A DNA stretch of 5,305 bases from Alphaproteobacteria bacterium (GCA_030040495.1 JASHTP010000386.1:1-5305), one strand, 5' to 3'. Counted from the first letter of the stretch, positions 1 through 5,305 are shown. Program-made: numbers and translations. The notes: generated by a model not told the origin, from the sequence alone.

Positions 1-95
1 CGCGCCGCTGCGCTGCGCCGCTTCGCCTTCGTCTTCGCCGGGCGCTTCGCCTTCTTGCGTCCGGGCCCCTTGCTCTTCGATTTCGTGCGGGCCAT
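1..95 (-). CDS. N-terminus of a highly basic protein of unknown function (partial, runs off left edge)
   Basis: An ATG at 93-95 read on the minus strand opens a frame that stays open to the window edge, giving 31 full codons. The visible peptide starts MARTKSKSKGPGRKK and continues almost entirely with Lys, Arg, Ala, Ser, Gly and Pro; about half the residues are Lys or Arg. A Shine-Dalgarno-like AAGGA (107-111) followed by a G run lies 11 bases ahead of the ATG, which supports this start. Such tails occur on histone H1-like DNA-binding proteins, on the cytoplasmic tail of alphaproteobacterial class A penicillin-binding proteins and on some ribosome-associated proteins; the fragment cannot separate these options. 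It lies downstream of the tRNA-Lys gene on the same strand, 122 bases away. I do not recognise the gene. The coding call is moderately secure because of the start context and clean codons. Confidence 0.6.
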   Translation of the reverse strand, partial: MARTKSKSKGPGRKKAKRPAKTKAKRRSAAA

Positions 96-217
96 CAACC
101 CCCCCATCCTTAGAAGTGAATTCGTTGATCGCACCTAGCATGCAAGATAAGCACGGCTTCGTAAAGCCAGTAGCGGCGCGGAAAGACGCGCTCCGACAGG
201 AATTCTCGGCGCAGGCG
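96..217. other. Intergenic region, less GC-rich than its surroundings
   Basis: This 122-bp stretch separates the tRNA-Lys 3' end from the basic-protein start. It is visibly richer in A and T than the rest of the window, as expected of a region holding transcription signals. Two short inverted repeats lie in it: ggctt/aagcc (155-159 with 164-168, 4-base loop) and gcgcg/cgcgc (176-180 with 187-191, 6-base loop). Neither is followed by a clear T run on the minus strand, so a terminator for the tRNA is possible but unproven. No convincing -35/-10 pair for the basic-protein gene was found. No ORF is seen here. Confidence 0.4.
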
Positions 218-293
218 TGGTGAGCCCGGCGGGATTCGAACCCGCGACCCCTTGATTAAAAGTCAAGTGCTCTACCGGCTGAGCTACGGGCTC
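218..293 (-). tRNA. tRNA-Lys, anticodon UUU, with encoded CCA
   Basis: The minus strand folds into a complete cloverleaf. The acceptor stem pairs GAGCCCG (287-293) with CGGGCTC (222-228) in seven perfect pairs. The D arm is GCTC/GAGC with GG in its loop. The anticodon stem is CTTGA/TCAAG with loop CTTTTAA, placing anticodon TTT at 258-260 after the invariant U33. A five-base variable loop and a T arm GCGGG-TTCGAAT-CCCGC follow. The discriminator is A (221), followed by a genome-encoded CCA at 218-220, so no CCA addition is needed to make the 3' end. The tRNA decodes AAA and, by wobble, AAG. It has its own promoter just upstream. No integrase gene or repeat of its 3' end is visible in the window. 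Confidence 0.97.
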
Positions 294-307
294 CGGCGTG
301 GGCGCGG

Positions 308-336
308 ACAATAGGCTCGGCCCGGCGGAGGGTCAA
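308..336 (-). promoter_or_regulatory. Sigma-70-type promoter of tRNA-Lys
   Basis: On the minus strand TTGACC (331-336) matches the -35 consensus at five of six bases. It is separated by exactly 17 bp from TATTGT (308-313), which matches the -10 consensus at four of six. The -10 ends 14 bases before the mature tRNA 5' end, so transcription would start about 7 bases ahead of it. The intervening CCGCGCCC is GC-rich, which is the discriminator type usual for stringently controlled stable-RNA promoters; that regulatory reading is inferred from family knowledge. Confidence 0.8.
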
Positions 337-375
337 CCGAAAGCGCCCGCAGCGCGGCGACTCGGGCGGTGCGGA

Positions 376-389
376 GCGGCCGAAGCCGC
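376..389 (-). terminator. UUCG-tetraloop hairpin just after the transglycosylase stop
   Basis: Three bases beyond the TAA stop, the minus strand reads GCGGC-TTCG-GCCGC: a five-pair GC stem closed by the very stable C(UUCG)G tetraloop. Its position suits a transcript end or 3' stabilising hairpin. There is no U tract after it, so it is not a canonical intrinsic terminator. Confidence 0.4.
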
Positions 390-392
390 GGC

Positions 393-1247
393 TTAAAGCG
401 AGCGCAGCCCCGGCAAAAGCGGCGAAACCGACGGGGTCGGCTGGGGGGCGAGCAGCTTCAGCGCCGACAGCGCGAAGAGGTTGAGCATCGCCTGCATCGG
501 CGGGCTGAGCTGCTGGCCGTCGAAGGTCAGGCCGCGGATGAGCGGCGACACGTCCGAGGGGCTGGCGAGGCTGGCGGCAACCGGTACCGGCCCGGCGGCG
601 GCGAGCTGCTGCGCCTCACCGTCGATGCGGCGCGAGAAGGAGCCGTAGATGTCGGCGACGCTGAGCTTGTTGCCGGCGGCGCCATAGAACACGGTGGGGT
701 TGGCGGCGGCGGCTTCCGGCAGCAGGTCGGCGGCCGGTGTGGCGCCGCTGCTCCCCACCGCCTTGAGGAAGGTGACCGCCCCGTTGGCGCCGAGGAAATG
801 CGCCAGATAGAGATCGGTGGTGCCGGCGGGCCGGCCGAGCGCCTGCTCCAGCGTCTGCTTGTTCTGCCGGGCATATTCTGCCGCGAGCGCCGCCGAGAGG
901 CGGGGGTCCTTGCGCAAATCGAGGATGCGCTGGCGGGTGGCGGGGTCGGAGACCGAAGCGCGGCCGCTGCCATCGACGCTGATCTGCTGCGCCAGCGACC
1001 CCACCCCGTATTTCTCGCCATAGCGCTGCACCAGGCCGAGCCAGGTGCTGTCGATGAACTGGAACAGGCCGGTGGCGCTGCTGCCGCTCGCCTTGGCGTC
1101 GGTCTGGAAGCCGCTTTCCTGCTGGGCCTGGGCCATCAGCAGGCCGAAATCGACATTGGTCGCCCGCGCCGCCTGGCGGATGCTGCTCACCACGGTCGGA
1201 GTGGCGCCGGGCGGCAGGGTCGGCATCGGATTGTTGGGTGCGGTCAT
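393..1247 (-). CDS. SLT-domain lytic transglycosylase (lysozyme-like fold), no signal peptide
   Basis: This 284-residue protein should cleave the MurNAc-GlcNAc bond of peptidoglycan, forming the 1,6-anhydro end. The lysozyme-like core spans about residues 18-165. It holds AQQESGF (41-47) with the predicted catalytic Glu44, then ATGLFQFIDSTW (58-69), the usual Gly-Leu-Phe-Gln-Phe signature, and a later TDLYLAHFLGA (144-154). The C-terminal third is Ala/Pro/Ser-rich, with a short hydrophobic segment at about 241-256. The ATG at 1245-1247 was chosen because a GGGAG stands just upstream and the protein aligns in style with alphaproteobacterial relatives from MTAPNNP onward; the open frame reaches 1553 but overlaps the methyltransferase gene. 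No Sec signal is visible, so export by another route (for example the flagellar apparatus, as for FlgJ-type enzymes) or a cytoplasmic pool is possible. The family call is secure; the cellular role is not. Confidence 0.9.
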   Translation of the reverse strand: MTAPNNPMPTLPPGATPTVVSSIRQAARATNVDFGLLMAQAQQESGFQTDAKASGSSATGLFQFIDSTWLGLVQRYGEKYGVGSLAQQISVDGSGRASVSDPATRQRILDLRKDPRLSAALAAEYARQNKQTLEQALGRPAGTTDLYLAHFLGANGAVTFLKAVGSSGATPAADLLPEAAAANPTVFYGAAGNKLSVADIYGSFSRRIDGEAQQLAAAGPVPVAASLASPSDVSPLIRGLTFDGQQLSPPMQAMLNLFALSALKLLAPQPTPSVSPLLPGLRSL

Positions 1248-1289
1248 GGTGCTCCCGGCCTGTGCCCCCGGCCGCGACCCTACGGCGAA

Positions 1290-1297
1290 ATGGTTAA
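1290..1297 (-). promoter_or_regulatory. Candidate CtrA half-site (TTAACCAT)
   Basis: The minus strand reads TTAACCAT, identical to the 8-mer CtrA motif described in Caulobacter, 43 bases ahead of the transglycosylase start. A second, degenerate copy, TTACCA (1302-1307), lies one helical turn upstream (the CCA ends are 11 bp apart). This resembles the 11-bp period of TTAA-N7-TTAA boxes, although the full box is not present. A weak -10-like TAGGGT is at 1277-1282. Assignment to CtrA is inferred from the motif and the likely alphaproteobacterial host. Confidence 0.4.
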
Positions 1298-1311
1298 AAG
1301 CTGGTAAGGAC

Positions 1312-1326
1312 CGGCCGCTCAGGCCG
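1312..1326 (-). terminator. Possible weak hairpin over the methyltransferase stop codon
   Basis: CGGCC (1322-1326) and GGCCG (1312-1316) form a five-pair GC stem around a five-base loop that contains the TGA stop of the methyltransferase. The minus strand continues GTCCTTACC with no true U run. It could mark the 3' end of the polyketide operon, but short GC inverted repeats are common by chance in this DNA. Confidence 0.2.
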
Positions 1327-1822
1327 CCCGCCGCCGCGGCGCCAGCGCGCGCTCCTCGATGCGGATGCGCCAAGCCAGCAGCACGGAGTTGAGCAGCGAG
1401 AAGACCAGGGCGAGGCGCCAGGCGCCGAAGACCAGCGGCAGCACCGCGATCTCGGCGGCGACGACGGCATAGTTGGGGTGGCGCAGCAGGCGATAAGGGC
1501 CGCGCCGCACCAGCGGCGCCCCGGCCAGCGTGATGATCCGCGTCGTCCACCACGGGCCGAGGCTCAGAATGACCCAGAGCCGCGCCCCCTGCAGCAGCAG
1601 GAAGAGCGCGAGCCAGGGCAGCGACAGCGACGCGTCCGCCGGCACCAGCAGGAAGAGACTCGCGAGCCAGGCCGCGTGCAGCAGCACCAGCAACGGATAA
1701 TGGCCGCTTCCCAGCTCGACGGCGCCGCGCCGGCGCAGCGCGCTGGTGTTGCGCCCGGCGTGGACGAGCTCGGCAAGGCGCAGCAGCGCCACCAGCGCCA
1801 GCAGGAGGCGGGCCGCGCTCAT
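1319..1822 (-). CDS. Isoprenylcysteine carboxyl methyltransferase (ICMT)-family membrane methyltransferase, BpsB-like
   Basis: This 167-residue protein is an integral-membrane SAM-dependent methyltransferase of the ICMT/phospholipid methyltransferase superfamily. Hydrophobic segments are visible at about 3-21, 41-60, 66-88 and 118-150 (probably two helices in the last). The family signature is RRGPYRLLRHPNY (106-118), with the conserved Gly-Pro-Tyr and Arg-His-Pro, followed by Glu124; the C-terminal RIRIEERAL (152-160) carries the usual paired Glu. It starts at ATG 1820-1822, overlapping the TGA of the polyketide synthase gene as ATGA. No purine-rich ribosome site precedes it, so translational coupling is likely. 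In Bacillus, the equivalent neighbour BpsB (YpbQ) methylates the alkylpyrones made by the type III synthase BpsA; the same role, O-methylation of the synthase product at the membrane, is inferred here. Bacterial ICMT homologues do not imply prenylated proteins. Confidence 0.87.
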   Translation of the reverse strand: MSAARLLLALVALLRLAELVHAGRNTSALRRRGAVELGSGHYPLLVLLHAAWLASLFLLVPADASLSLPWLALFLLLQGARLWVILSLGPWWTTRIITLAGAPLVRRGPYRLLRHPNYAVVAAEIAVLPLVFGAWRLALVFSLLNSVLLAWRIRIEERALAPRRRAA

Positions 1823-2865
1823 GCGGCGTCGAGGAGCTGGAAGCCGGCGGTGAAGCCGGGGCCGAGCGCCGCCACCAGCAGCCTGCCGCCGCGGCCGGCG
1901 CGGAGCGCGCGCTCGAGGACGAAGAGCACGGTCGCCGCCGACATGTTGCCGTAGTCGCGCAGCACGCCGCGCGCGTCGGCGAGCGCTCCGTCGGGCAGCC
2001 GGAACGCCTCTTCGAAGGCGCTCAGCACCTTGGCGCCGCCGGGATGGCAGATGAAGCGGTCGATGTCGCGGAGCTCCAGCCCGTGGCGCGCGAGGAAGGC
2101 GCCGGCGACGTCGCGCACGTCGCGGCGGACGAGCGCGGGGATGTCGCGCGAGAACACCGCCTTGAGTCCGTCCTCGGCCACCTCCCAGCCCATGACGTCG
2201 AGCGAGCGCGGCCAGCAATGCTCGCCGGCGGCGCCGAGCGCCGGTCCGCTGCCGCTTGCCGACACCACCGCGGCGGCGGCGCCGTCGCCGAACAGTGCAG
2301 TGGCGACGATGTTGCTTTTGGAGACGTCGTTCTTGCGGAAGGAGAGCGCGCAAAGCTCGACCACCAGCAGCAGCACGCGGGCATCGGGAGCGGCGCGCAC
2401 GAGATCGCCGGCGCGGGCGAGGCCGAGTACGCCGCCGGCGCAGCCCAGGCCGAAGAGCGGCAGGCGCTTCACCTCGGCGCGAAGGCCGAGCCGCCCGATC
2501 AACCGGGCATCGAGGCTCGGCGTGGCGATGCCGGTGGTGGAGACCGCGATCACGGCGTCGATCTCGGCCGGCGCGAGGCGGGCCTGCGCCAGGGCGCTCC
2601 GCGCCGCGCTGTCGAGCAGGCGCTCGGCATGCTCGAGATAGAGCGCATTGCGTTCGGCCCAGCCGTGCGGCTTCTCGTACCAGTCGAGCGGCACGCAGGA
2701 ATAGCGCCGCTCGATGCCGGCATGGGCGAAGACCGGCATGAGCCGGTCGAGCTCGGCGGCGCGGCCGGCGAACAGACGACGGGCGCGCTCGGTGACCTCG
2801 GCCTGGCCGAGCGCGAAAGCCGGCACGGCGGTGGCGAGCGAGAGCAGGCGAGGGGCTGGGGTCAC
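1819..2865 (-). CDS. Type III polyketide synthase (chalcone/stilbene synthase family, alkylpyrone-type)
   Basis: This 348-residue protein is a homodimeric thiolase-fold enzyme that extends an acyl-CoA starter with malonyl-CoA and cyclises it without an acyl carrier protein. The catalytic triad is complete: Cys142 in FGLGCAGG, His274 in FICHPGG and Asn307 in YGNMSAA. LFGDGAAA (191-198) and the C-terminal LGPGF (334-338) loop are also family hallmarks. The N-terminal PLDWYEKPHGWAERNALYLE (59-78) resembles long-chain alkylpyrone synthases such as BpsA rather than plant chalcone synthases, so the product is probably an alkylpyrone or alkylresorcinol; the starter cannot be read from sequence. The start is GTG (2863-2865), with GGAG (2876-2879) 10 bases ahead, and the N-terminus RLLSLATAVP sits where relatives begin. 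The length is normal for bacterial members. The gene is first in an operon with the ICMT-like methyltransferase, sharing ATGA. Confidence 0.94.
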   Translation of the reverse strand: MTPAPRLLSLATAVPAFALGQAEVTERARRLFAGRAAELDRLMPVFAHAGIERRYSCVPLDWYEKPHGWAERNALYLEHAERLLDSAARSALAQARLAPAEIDAVIAVSTTGIATPSLDARLIGRLGLRAEVKRLPLFGLGCAGGVLGLARAGDLVRAAPDARVLLLVVELCALSFRKNDVSKSNIVATALFGDGAAAAVVSASGSGPALGAAGEHCWPRSLDVMGWEVAEDGLKAVFSRDIPALVRRDVRDVAGAFLARHGLELRDIDRFICHPGGAKVLSAFEEAFRLPDGALADARGVLRDYGNMSAATVLFVLERALRAGRGGRLLVAALGPGFTAGFQLLDAA

Positions 2866-2919
2866 TGGCGAAGGGCTCCGTGCGTCGCTAAAATACGGGC
2901 CGCCAAGAGCGGCGCGGGT

Positions 2920-2935
2920 ATGAACGCTCGCTCAT
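2920..2935. promoter_or_regulatory. Candidate TetR-family operator (imperfect palindrome) in the divergent promoter region
   Basis: ATGAACGCTCGCTCAT is an imperfect inverted repeat: six of the eight mirrored base pairs are symmetric, including the outer ATGA/TCAT and the inner CG/CG. ATGA-CG--CG-TCAT patterns are typical of TetR-family operators in proteobacteria. The site lies 55 bp ahead of the polyketide synthase start and 118 bp ahead of the DUF502 start, so it fits better as a control site for the former. An AT-rich TATTTT (2890-2895, minus) could be the -10 for the operon, but no -35 match lies at the right distance. No regulator gene is present in the window. Confidence 0.4.
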
Positions 2936-3037
2936 CACACTGGCGGAGAATCGATGGTCGAGGGCTTCACATCCGCGCGACTGGCGGTTCCAGCCGCGGC
3001 AGGGCGACGGGCCGCGTCGCCCCTCCGCCGCTGAGCC

Positions 3038-3043
3038 GGGAGG
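3038..3043 (+). promoter_or_regulatory. Ribosome binding site of the DUF502 gene
   Basis: GGGAGG lies nine bases ahead of the GTG at 3053-3055. It is a near-consensus Shine-Dalgarno sequence. It decides the start for a gene that has no other suitable initiation codon near its N-terminus. Confidence 0.75.
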
Positions 3044-3052
3044 CGGAACCGC

Positions 3053-3742
3053 GTGTCCTCGCCTGCCGACCTGCCAAGCCGCAAGCCGCCGCGCCACCGT
3101 ATCGTCGAGCGGCTGCGCGGCTATTTCTTCGCCGGCATCCTGGTCACCGGCCCGATCCTGCTCACCGTCTATCTCACCTGGCTGTTCATCGACGCGATCG
3201 ACGGCGCCGTGCGCTGGCTGCTGCCCGACCGCTACAACCCCGCGACCTACGTGCATGTGCCGGGGCTCGGCCTCATCCTCGGCATCGTCGCGCTCACCCT
3301 CATCGGCGCGGCGACGGCGAACTATGTCGGCCGGCTCTTCCTGCGGATTTCCGAGCGCATCCTCGCGCGCATGCCGGTGATCCGCGGCATCTACGGCGCG
3401 GTGAAGCAGATCTTCGAGACGGTGCTGGCCAAGCAGTCCAACACCTTCCGCGAAGCGGTGCTGGTCGAGTTCCCGCGCAAGGGCATGTGGACCATCGGCT
3501 TCATCACCGCGCGCACCGAGGGCGAGGTGCGCAGCCTCACCGGTCCCGACCCCGTCAGCGTCTATGTGCCGACGACGCCCAACCCGACCTCGGGCTATCT
3601 CGTCTTCGTGCCGCGCAGCGAGGTGATCGTGCTGTCGATGAGCGTCGAAGAGGCGATCAAGCTGGTGATCTCCACCGGCATCGTCACGCCGCCCGACCGC
3701 CGCGCGGCGGAGATCGAAGTGACGCGCGCGGCGGGCGGGTGA
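3053..3742 (+). CDS. DUF502 family inner-membrane protein
   Basis: This 229-residue protein belongs to the DUF502 family (related to plant COV/LCV proteins); its biochemical function is unknown. A basic 22-residue N-terminus precedes helix one (about 24-47, FFAGILVTGPILLTVYLTWL) and helix two (about 71-90, GLGLILGIVALTLIGAATAN). The short segment between them holds LPDRYNP. After helix two come the conserved IPxxRxIYxxxKQ-type stretch (RMPVIRGIYGAVKQIFET, 106-123), the YVPTTPNPTSGYL motif (151-163) and VEEAIKLVISTGIV (178-191), all hallmarks of the family. Length is typical and nothing is missing. The GTG start is supported by the GGGAGG upstream. The gene is transcribed away from the polyketide operon and towards recG; from memory, DUF502 genes are common beside recG in alphaproteobacteria, but that association was not checked here. 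Confidence 0.92.
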   Translation: MSSPADLPSRKPPRHRIVERLRGYFFAGILVTGPILLTVYLTWLFIDAIDGAVRWLLPDRYNPATYVHVPGLGLILGIVALTLIGAATANYVGRLFLRISERILARMPVIRGIYGAVKQIFETVLAKQSNTFREAVLVEFPRKGMWTIGFITARTEGEVRSLTGPDPVSVYVPTTPNPTSGYLVFVPRSEVIVLSMSVEEAIKLVISTGIVTPPDRRAAEIEVTRAAGG

Positions 3743-3752
3743 GGGCGAAACC

Positions 3753-5305
3753 TCAGCCCGACCGCACATACTTCACCGCGAGATCGCGCTGGAAGAGGTA
3801 GAGGAGGGTGCGCAGCGCCGCGCCGCGCGGCGTCGCGAGGCCGGGGTCGCGTGCCAGGACGAGGCGCGCGTCGTCGCGCGCCACGGCGATGAGCTCGGCA
3901 TGGGCGGCGAGGTCGGCGAGGCGCAGCTCCGGCATGCCGCTCTGCCGCGTGCCCAGCACCTCGCCGGCGCCACGCAGCCTCAAATCCTCCTCGGCGATGC
4001 GGAACCCGTCATCGGTCTCGCGCAGGATCTCGAGCCGCGCCTTGGCGGTCTCGCCCAAGGGCTTGGCGTAGAGCAGCAGGCAGGCGGAAGGCTTGTCGCC
4101 CCGGCCGATGCGGCCGCGCAGCTGGTGGAGCTGGGCGAGGCCGAAGCGCTCGGCATGCTCCACCACCATCACCGTCGCGTCGGGCACGTCGACGCCGACC
4201 TCGATCACCGTCGTCGCCACCAGCAGGTCGATCGCGCCGTGGGCGAAGCCTTCCATGATGCGGTCCTTCTCGGCGCCCTTCATGCGGCCATGGACCAATC
4301 CCACGCGCTCGCCGAAGAGCGCCTTGAGCTGCGCCGCCCGCTCGTCGGCGGCGGCGAGGTCGACCAGCTCGGACTCCTCGACCAGCGGGCAAATCCAGTA
4401 GATCTTGGCGCCGTGGTCGAGCGCGCGCCGCGCCGCCGCGATCACCTCCTCGAGCCGGTCGAGCGGCAGGGTGCGAGTCGTCACCGGGCGGCGGCCGGCC
4501 GGCTTCTCGGTGAGGCGCGAGGCGTCGAGATCGCCATATTCGGTCAGCATCAGCGTGCGAGGGATCGGCGTCGCGGTCATCACCAGGATGTCGACGCCGC
4601 TGCCTTTGCCGGAAAGCGCGATGCGCTGCTCGACGCCGAAGCGGTGCTGCTCGTCGATGACGGCGAGCGCGAGATCGCGGAAGACGACGTCGTCCTGGAA
4701 GAGGGCGTGGGTGCCGACGGCGATGCCGGCTTCGCCGCTCGAGAGGCGCTCCAGCACCGCTTCGCGCGCCCGGCCCTTCTCGCGGCCGGTGAGCAGCGCC
4801 AGCTCGACGCCCGAAGCCTCGGCCAGCTTGCCCAGCGTGGCGAAATGCTGGCGCGCCAGGATCTCGGTCGGCGCCATCAACGCCGCCTGGGCCCCGGCCT
4901 CGACCGCGTCGAGCATGGCGAGGAGCGCCACCACCGTCTTGCCGCTGCCGACATCGCCCTGCAGCAGGCGCAGCATGCGCGACGGCGCCGCCATGTCGCC
5001 GGCGATCTCGGCGAGCGCCTGGCGCTGCGACTGGGTGAGGGAGAAGGGCAGCGCGTCGATCACCATCTGGCGCAGCTTGCCCGCTGGTTTGATGCCGCGC
5101 CCGGGCAGCCGCTTGGTGTGGGCGCGCACCAGGGCGATGGCAAGCTGGTTGGCGAGGAGCTCGTCATAGGCAAGGCGCTGGCGCGCCGGCACGTCCGGCG
5201 CCAGCTCCTTCCCGCCGGCCGGCGCATGCGCGGCGGCGAGCGCCGCGCCCCAGGCGGGCCAGCGCCGCTGCGCGGCGAGCGCGGGATCGAGCCATTCCGG
5301 CAGAT
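3753..5305 (-). CDS. recG: ATP-dependent DNA helicase RecG (N-terminus beyond the right edge)
   Basis: RecG remodels stalled replication forks and Holliday junctions, driving fork reversal and branch migration. The window holds 516 codons plus the stop; the frame is still open at the edge, where LPEWLDPAL and AYDELLANQLA are recognisable RecG sequence. Helicase motifs appear in order: Walker A GDVGSGKT (4935-4958), motif Ia APTEILARQH, the Walker B box DEQH (4644-4655) followed by RFGVEQR, motif III TATPIPRT (from 4577 down), motif V-type TTVIEVGVDVPDA, and motif VI QLRGRIGRG (4098-4124). The RecG-specific C-terminal DLRLRGAGEVLGTRQSG and the LLYLFQRD tail are intact. Full-length RecG is about 700 residues, so roughly 180 residues, including most of the junction-binding wedge (OB-fold) domain, lie outside. 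No frameshift or damaged motif is seen. It converges with the DUF502 gene, leaving 10 bp between the stops. Confidence 0.97.
   Translation of the reverse strand, partial: LPEWLDPALAAQRRWPAWGAALAAAHAPAGGKELAPDVPARQRLAYDELLANQLAIALVRAHTKRLPGRGIKPAGKLRQMVIDALPFSLTQSQRQALAEIAGDMAAPSRMLRLLQGDVGSGKTVVALLAMLDAVEAGAQAALMAPTEILARQHFATLGKLAEASGVELALLTGREKGRAREAVLERLSSGEAGIAVGTHALFQDDVVFRDLALAVIDEQHRFGVEQRIALSGKGSGVDILVMTATPIPRTLMLTEYGDLDASRLTEKPAGRRPVTTRTLPLDRLEEVIAAARRALDHGAKIYWICPLVEESELVDLAAADERAAQLKALFGERVGLVHGRMKGAEKDRIMEGFAHGAIDLLVATTVIEVGVDVPDATVMVVEHAERFGLAQLHQLRGRIGRGDKPSACLLLYAKPLGETAKARLEILRETDDGFRIAEEDLRLRGAGEVLGTRQSGMPELRLADLAAHAELIAVARDDARLVLARDPGLATPRGAALRTLLYLFQRDLAVKYVRSG

Noticed and set aside
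218..293. tRNA-Lys 3' end as an integration (att) site
   Set aside because: No integrase, no second copy of the tRNA 3' end and no change in composition typical of an island are visible in the window.
369..1307. A 312-codon plus-strand open frame opposite the lytic transglycosylase
   Set aside because: Antisense shadow with Arg/Gly/Ala-rich composition and no recognisable domain; the minus strand encodes a clear enzyme.
1248..1553. N-terminal extension of the transglycosylase frame up to 1553
   Set aside because: The extra 102 residues are Arg/Ala/Gly-rich, overlap the methyltransferase gene and lack family similarity; the ATG at 1247 has a ribosome site and a matching N-terminus.
1823..2353. 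Long upstream extension of the methyltransferase frame into the polyketide synthase gene
   Set aside because: The extension is an Arg-rich out-of-frame reading of the synthase; the ATGA junction at 1819-1822 gives a normal-length family member.
2981..2993. Small inverted repeat CTGG-N5-CCAG and recurring ACTGGCG words (2864, 2939, 2980) in the divergent intergenic region
   Set aside because: The arms are only four bases long and the copies diverge quickly; chance is likely in this base composition.
2888..3769. A 293-codon minus-strand open frame opposite the DUF502 gene
   Set aside because: Its His/Asp/Arg-rich product is typical of reverse-complement GC-rich coding sequence; it has no motif, and the plus-strand protein is clearly a known family.
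2044..3801. A 585-codon plus-strand open frame antisense to the polyketide synthase and running through the DUF502 gene in another frame
   Set aside because: Its product is low-complexity Arg/Ala/Gly/His-rich sequence without any family motif, and it overlaps two well-recognised genes. It is a GC-rich shadow frame.

Overview
The window is very GC-rich, with long spurious open frames antisense to the real genes. The protein sequences and a CtrA-like DNA motif suggest an alphaproteobacterium, possibly of the Rhodospirillales/Rhizobiales type; the order cannot be fixed from this window. Nothing indicates a mobile element, phage, CRISPR array or recent transfer. It reads as ordinary chromosomal sequence.

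Layout from left to right. Positions 1-95 (minus) hold the first 31 codons of a very Lys/Arg-rich protein that runs off the left edge. A tRNA-Lys(UUU) gene with an encoded CCA end lies at 218-293 (minus), behind a good -35/-10 promoter at 308-336. A signal-less SLT-type lytic transglycosylase occupies 393-1247 (minus), with a CtrA half-site (TTAACCAT) 43 bases ahead of its start. A two-gene operon at 1319-2865 (minus) encodes a type III polyketide synthase followed by an isoprenylcysteine carboxyl methyltransferase (ICMT)-family membrane methyltransferase; the two overlap by ATGA. A 187-bp divergent intergenic region follows, with a 16-bp TetR-operator-like palindrome at 2920-2935. A DUF502 two-helix membrane protein is at 3053-3742 (plus). 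It meets recG tail to tail, with 10 bp between the stop codons; recG (minus, 3753 to beyond 5305) lacks its N-terminal wedge region only because the window ends.

How the genes work together. The polyketide synthase and the methyltransferase form the clearest functional unit. By analogy with Bacillus BpsA/BpsB they probably make a long-chain alkylpyrone (or related phenolic lipid) and O-methylate it at the membrane. The transglycosylase is a separate unit, possibly cell-cycle or flagellar controlled. RecG (fork and recombination repair), DUF502 and the tRNA are housekeeping neighbours. The operon, its putative operator and the CtrA-like site are the parts most worth a second look; no wholly new system is evident.
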